The translations under genes and the position numbers were made by a program. A DNA stretch of 5,037 bases. Source: Spirochaetaceae bacterium. GTDB taxonomy: Bacteria; Spirochaetota; Spirochaetia; SZUA-6; Fen-1364. Below are positions 3,656 to 5,037 of the stretch, piece after piece (within the stretch, counting starts at the first letter, position 1; each line of letters starts with the position of its first letter). The notes below the pieces were generated by a model. The model was not told the origin of the DNA, searched no databases, and was given only the letters and a program-made list of their open reading frames with translations. The stretch is taken from assembly GCA_003141795.1 (NCBI GenBank), contig PLNO01000258.1, forward strand, positions 2,655 through 7,691. Reading direction: 5' to 3'.

Positions 3656-5037
3656 ATGAGCCATTCACTTTCATCTCGCTCCCTGCTGTCAGGCAATGAG
3701 GCCATTGCCCGCGGCGCCTGGGAGGCGGGCGTCGCCGTTGCCACCGGGTACCCCGGCACCCCGTCGACCGAGATCCTCGAGGCGGTGCGTGCGTTCAAGG
3801 GTGACATCTACTGCGAGTGGTCCCCGAACGAAAAGGTGGCACTCGAGGTTGCCGCGGGCGCCTCACTCGCCGGCGCCCGGGCCATCGTGACGATGAAGCA
3901 CGTCGGGCTCAACGTCGCCGCCGATCCGTTGATGACCCTCTCCTACATCGGGACCGTCGGTGGGCTCGTGATCATCGTTGCGGATGACCCCGGCATGCAC
4001 TCGTCCCAGAACGAGCAGGACACGCGCCATTACGCGCGGTTCGCCAAGATCCCCATCCTCGAGCCCTCCGATGCGCAGGAGGCCAAGGACTTCGTCGCGC
4101 TGGGCCTCGAAATATCCGAGACGTACAAAACCCCGGTGATCCTGCGCTCAACGACGCGCGTGAGCCATTCCAGCGGCGTGGTGACGCTGGTCGATCGCGG
4201 CCCCGCTCGGAGCATCCCGGGCTTCCAGAAGGACCCCCAGCGTTTCGTTCCGATTCCCCTCTACGGCAGGCCCATGCGCGTGTACGTGGAGGAACGCCTC
4301 AACGCGCTCACCGCGGCGGCAAGCGTGTCAGTGGCCAACCGCATCGAATGGGGGGATCGATCGCTGGGCATCATCGCCGAAGGTATCGCCTACCAGTACG
4401 TCCGTGAGCTCCTCCCTGACGCTTCAGTGCTGAAGATCGGGTGGGGGTGGCCGTTCCCGGATGAGCTCATCCGGCAGTTCGCCGCAGGGGTGAAGAAGCT
4501 CCTGATCGTGGAAGAGCTCGACGCCATCATGGAAGAGCACGTGCGCTCGCTGGGCATCCCCTGCGAGGGCCGCAGCAAGGTGCCGGGCATCGGGGAGCTC
4601 TCATCGGACACACTCGCGCCGGCCCTTCTGGGGAAGGCCTTTTCGCCAGCCCCCGCCGTATCCGACCTCCCCGCGCGTCCTCCCGTGCTCTGCCCCGCAT
4701 GCCCGCACCGCGGGATCTTCTTCGCGCTGGGCAAGCTCGACGTCACCGTGACCGGCGACATCGGCTGCCATTCCCTGGGCGTTTTTCCGCCGCTGAAGCG
4801 GATCGACACGATCCTCTGCATGGGCGCCGGCATCTCCATGGCCCACGGCATGCAGAAGGCCAATGCGATGCGCGGCGCGGACGCCGAGCCCACACGCAAG
4901 ATCGTCGGCATCGTCGGGGATTCGACGTTCTTCCACTCGGGGATCACGGGCCTCCTGGACATCGTCTACAACAAAGGCGCCTCAACGGTGATCGTCGTGG
5001 ACAACCGCACCACAGCCATGACGGGCCACCAGGAGCA
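3656..5037 (+). CDS. iorA: Indolepyruvate ferredoxin oxidoreductase, alpha subunit (3' end outside window)
   Basis: IorA with IorB converts indolepyruvate and other arylpyruvates plus CoA to arylacetyl-CoA and CO2, passing electrons to ferredoxin. It acts in the cytosol and is oxygen-sensitive. The 460 residues visible show the pyrimidine-binding domain first: LLSGNEAIARGAWEAGV (10-26), GYPGTPSTEI (31-40), and WSPNEKVALE (55-64) with Glu59 as the likely thiamine-activating residue. The VKH-like segment MKHVGLNVAADPLM follows. The thiamine diphosphate domain has CPACPHRG (346-353), GDIGCHSLG (367-375), MGAGISMAHG, and the cofactor/Mg2+ motif from Gly421-Asp422 to Asn450. The family usually ends in a two-[4Fe-4S] ferredoxin domain at around 600 residues; that part, and probably iorB, lie past the right edge. 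The frame is intact throughout. ATG 3656 is the only sensible start, though its ribosome-binding site is weak. Confidence 0.95.
   Translation, partial: MSHSLSSRSLLSGNEAIARGAWEAGVAVATGYPGTPSTEILEAVRAFKGDIYCEWSPNEKVALEVAAGASLAGARAIVTMKHVGLNVAADPLMTLSYIGTVGGLVIIVADDPGMHSSQNEQDTRHYARFAKIPILEPSDAQEAKDFVALGLEISETYKTPVILRSTTRVSHSSGVVTLVDRGPARSIPGFQKDPQRFVPIPLYGRPMRVYVEERLNALTAAASVSVANRIEWGDRSLGIIAEGIAYQYVRELLPDASVLKIGWGWPFPDELIRQFAAGVKKLLIVEELDAIMEEHVRSLGIPCEGRSKVPGIGELSSDTLAPALLGKAFSPAPAVSDLPARPPVLCPACPHRGIFFALGKLDVTVTGDIGCHSLGVFPPLKRIDTILCMGAGISMAHGMQKANAMRGADAEPTRKIVGIVGDSTFFHSGITGLLDIVYNKGASTVIVVDNRTTAMTGHQE

Noticed and set aside
4390..4962. Minus-strand open frame of 190 codons inside iorA
   Set aside because: Antisense to well-conserved IorA motifs, serine/arginine-rich with no domain, so a shadow.

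Overview
The window is GC-rich bacterial DNA, apart from an AT-rich leader at about 155-300. It appears to come from a Gram-negative bacterium with at least partly anaerobic metabolism. Two products carry Sec signal peptides, one of them resembling a small outer-membrane beta-barrel. The last gene encodes IorA, an oxygen-sensitive, ferredoxin-dependent 2-oxoacid oxidoreductase subunit. The phylum cannot be fixed from this sequence; a deltaproteobacterial, spirochaetal or candidate-phylum origin would all fit.

Left part (1-820): a possible 3' tail of an upstream gene ends at 54. A short non-coding stretch follows, with a cluster of GTTCC/GGAAC half-sites and AT-rich promoter-like DNA. Next is a small exported protein with a Rap1a/Tai-type domain (333-683). 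A short intergenic region with a good TTGACA-type promoter separates it from the next gene.

Middle part (821-3168): two ATP-grasp enzymes converge and overlap tail to tail by 27 bp. The plus-strand enzyme (821-1798) is a divergent D-Ala-D-Ala-ligase-like protein. The minus-strand enzyme (1772 to about 2683) is a RimK/glutathione-synthetase-like protein. Upstream of the second, on the same strand, is a signal-peptide beta-barrel-like protein (2692-3168). Its stop codon lies inside the ribosome-binding site of the ATP-grasp gene, so the two should be translationally coupled. The ATP-grasp gene has no ATG, GTG or TTG where homology says it should begin; an AGG codon sits there, one base from ATG. 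A G-quadruplex motif and a perfect GC hairpin lie just inside the same gene.

Right part (3169-5037): a strong extended -10 promoter drives the minus-strand pair. A 100-residue protein of unknown function (3300-3602) points the other way and lies 53 bp upstream of iorA. iorA has its own promoter-like TTGACA box with a palindrome in the spacer. It runs off the right edge before its expected C-terminal ferredoxin domain.

How the genes might work together: iorA belongs to aromatic amino acid / arylpyruvate catabolism and is probably separate from the rest. The ATP-grasp pair could build or modify a small peptide or amino-acid conjugate, but no substrate can be read from the sequence. I see no CRISPR array, tRNA, rRNA, transposase or integrase.
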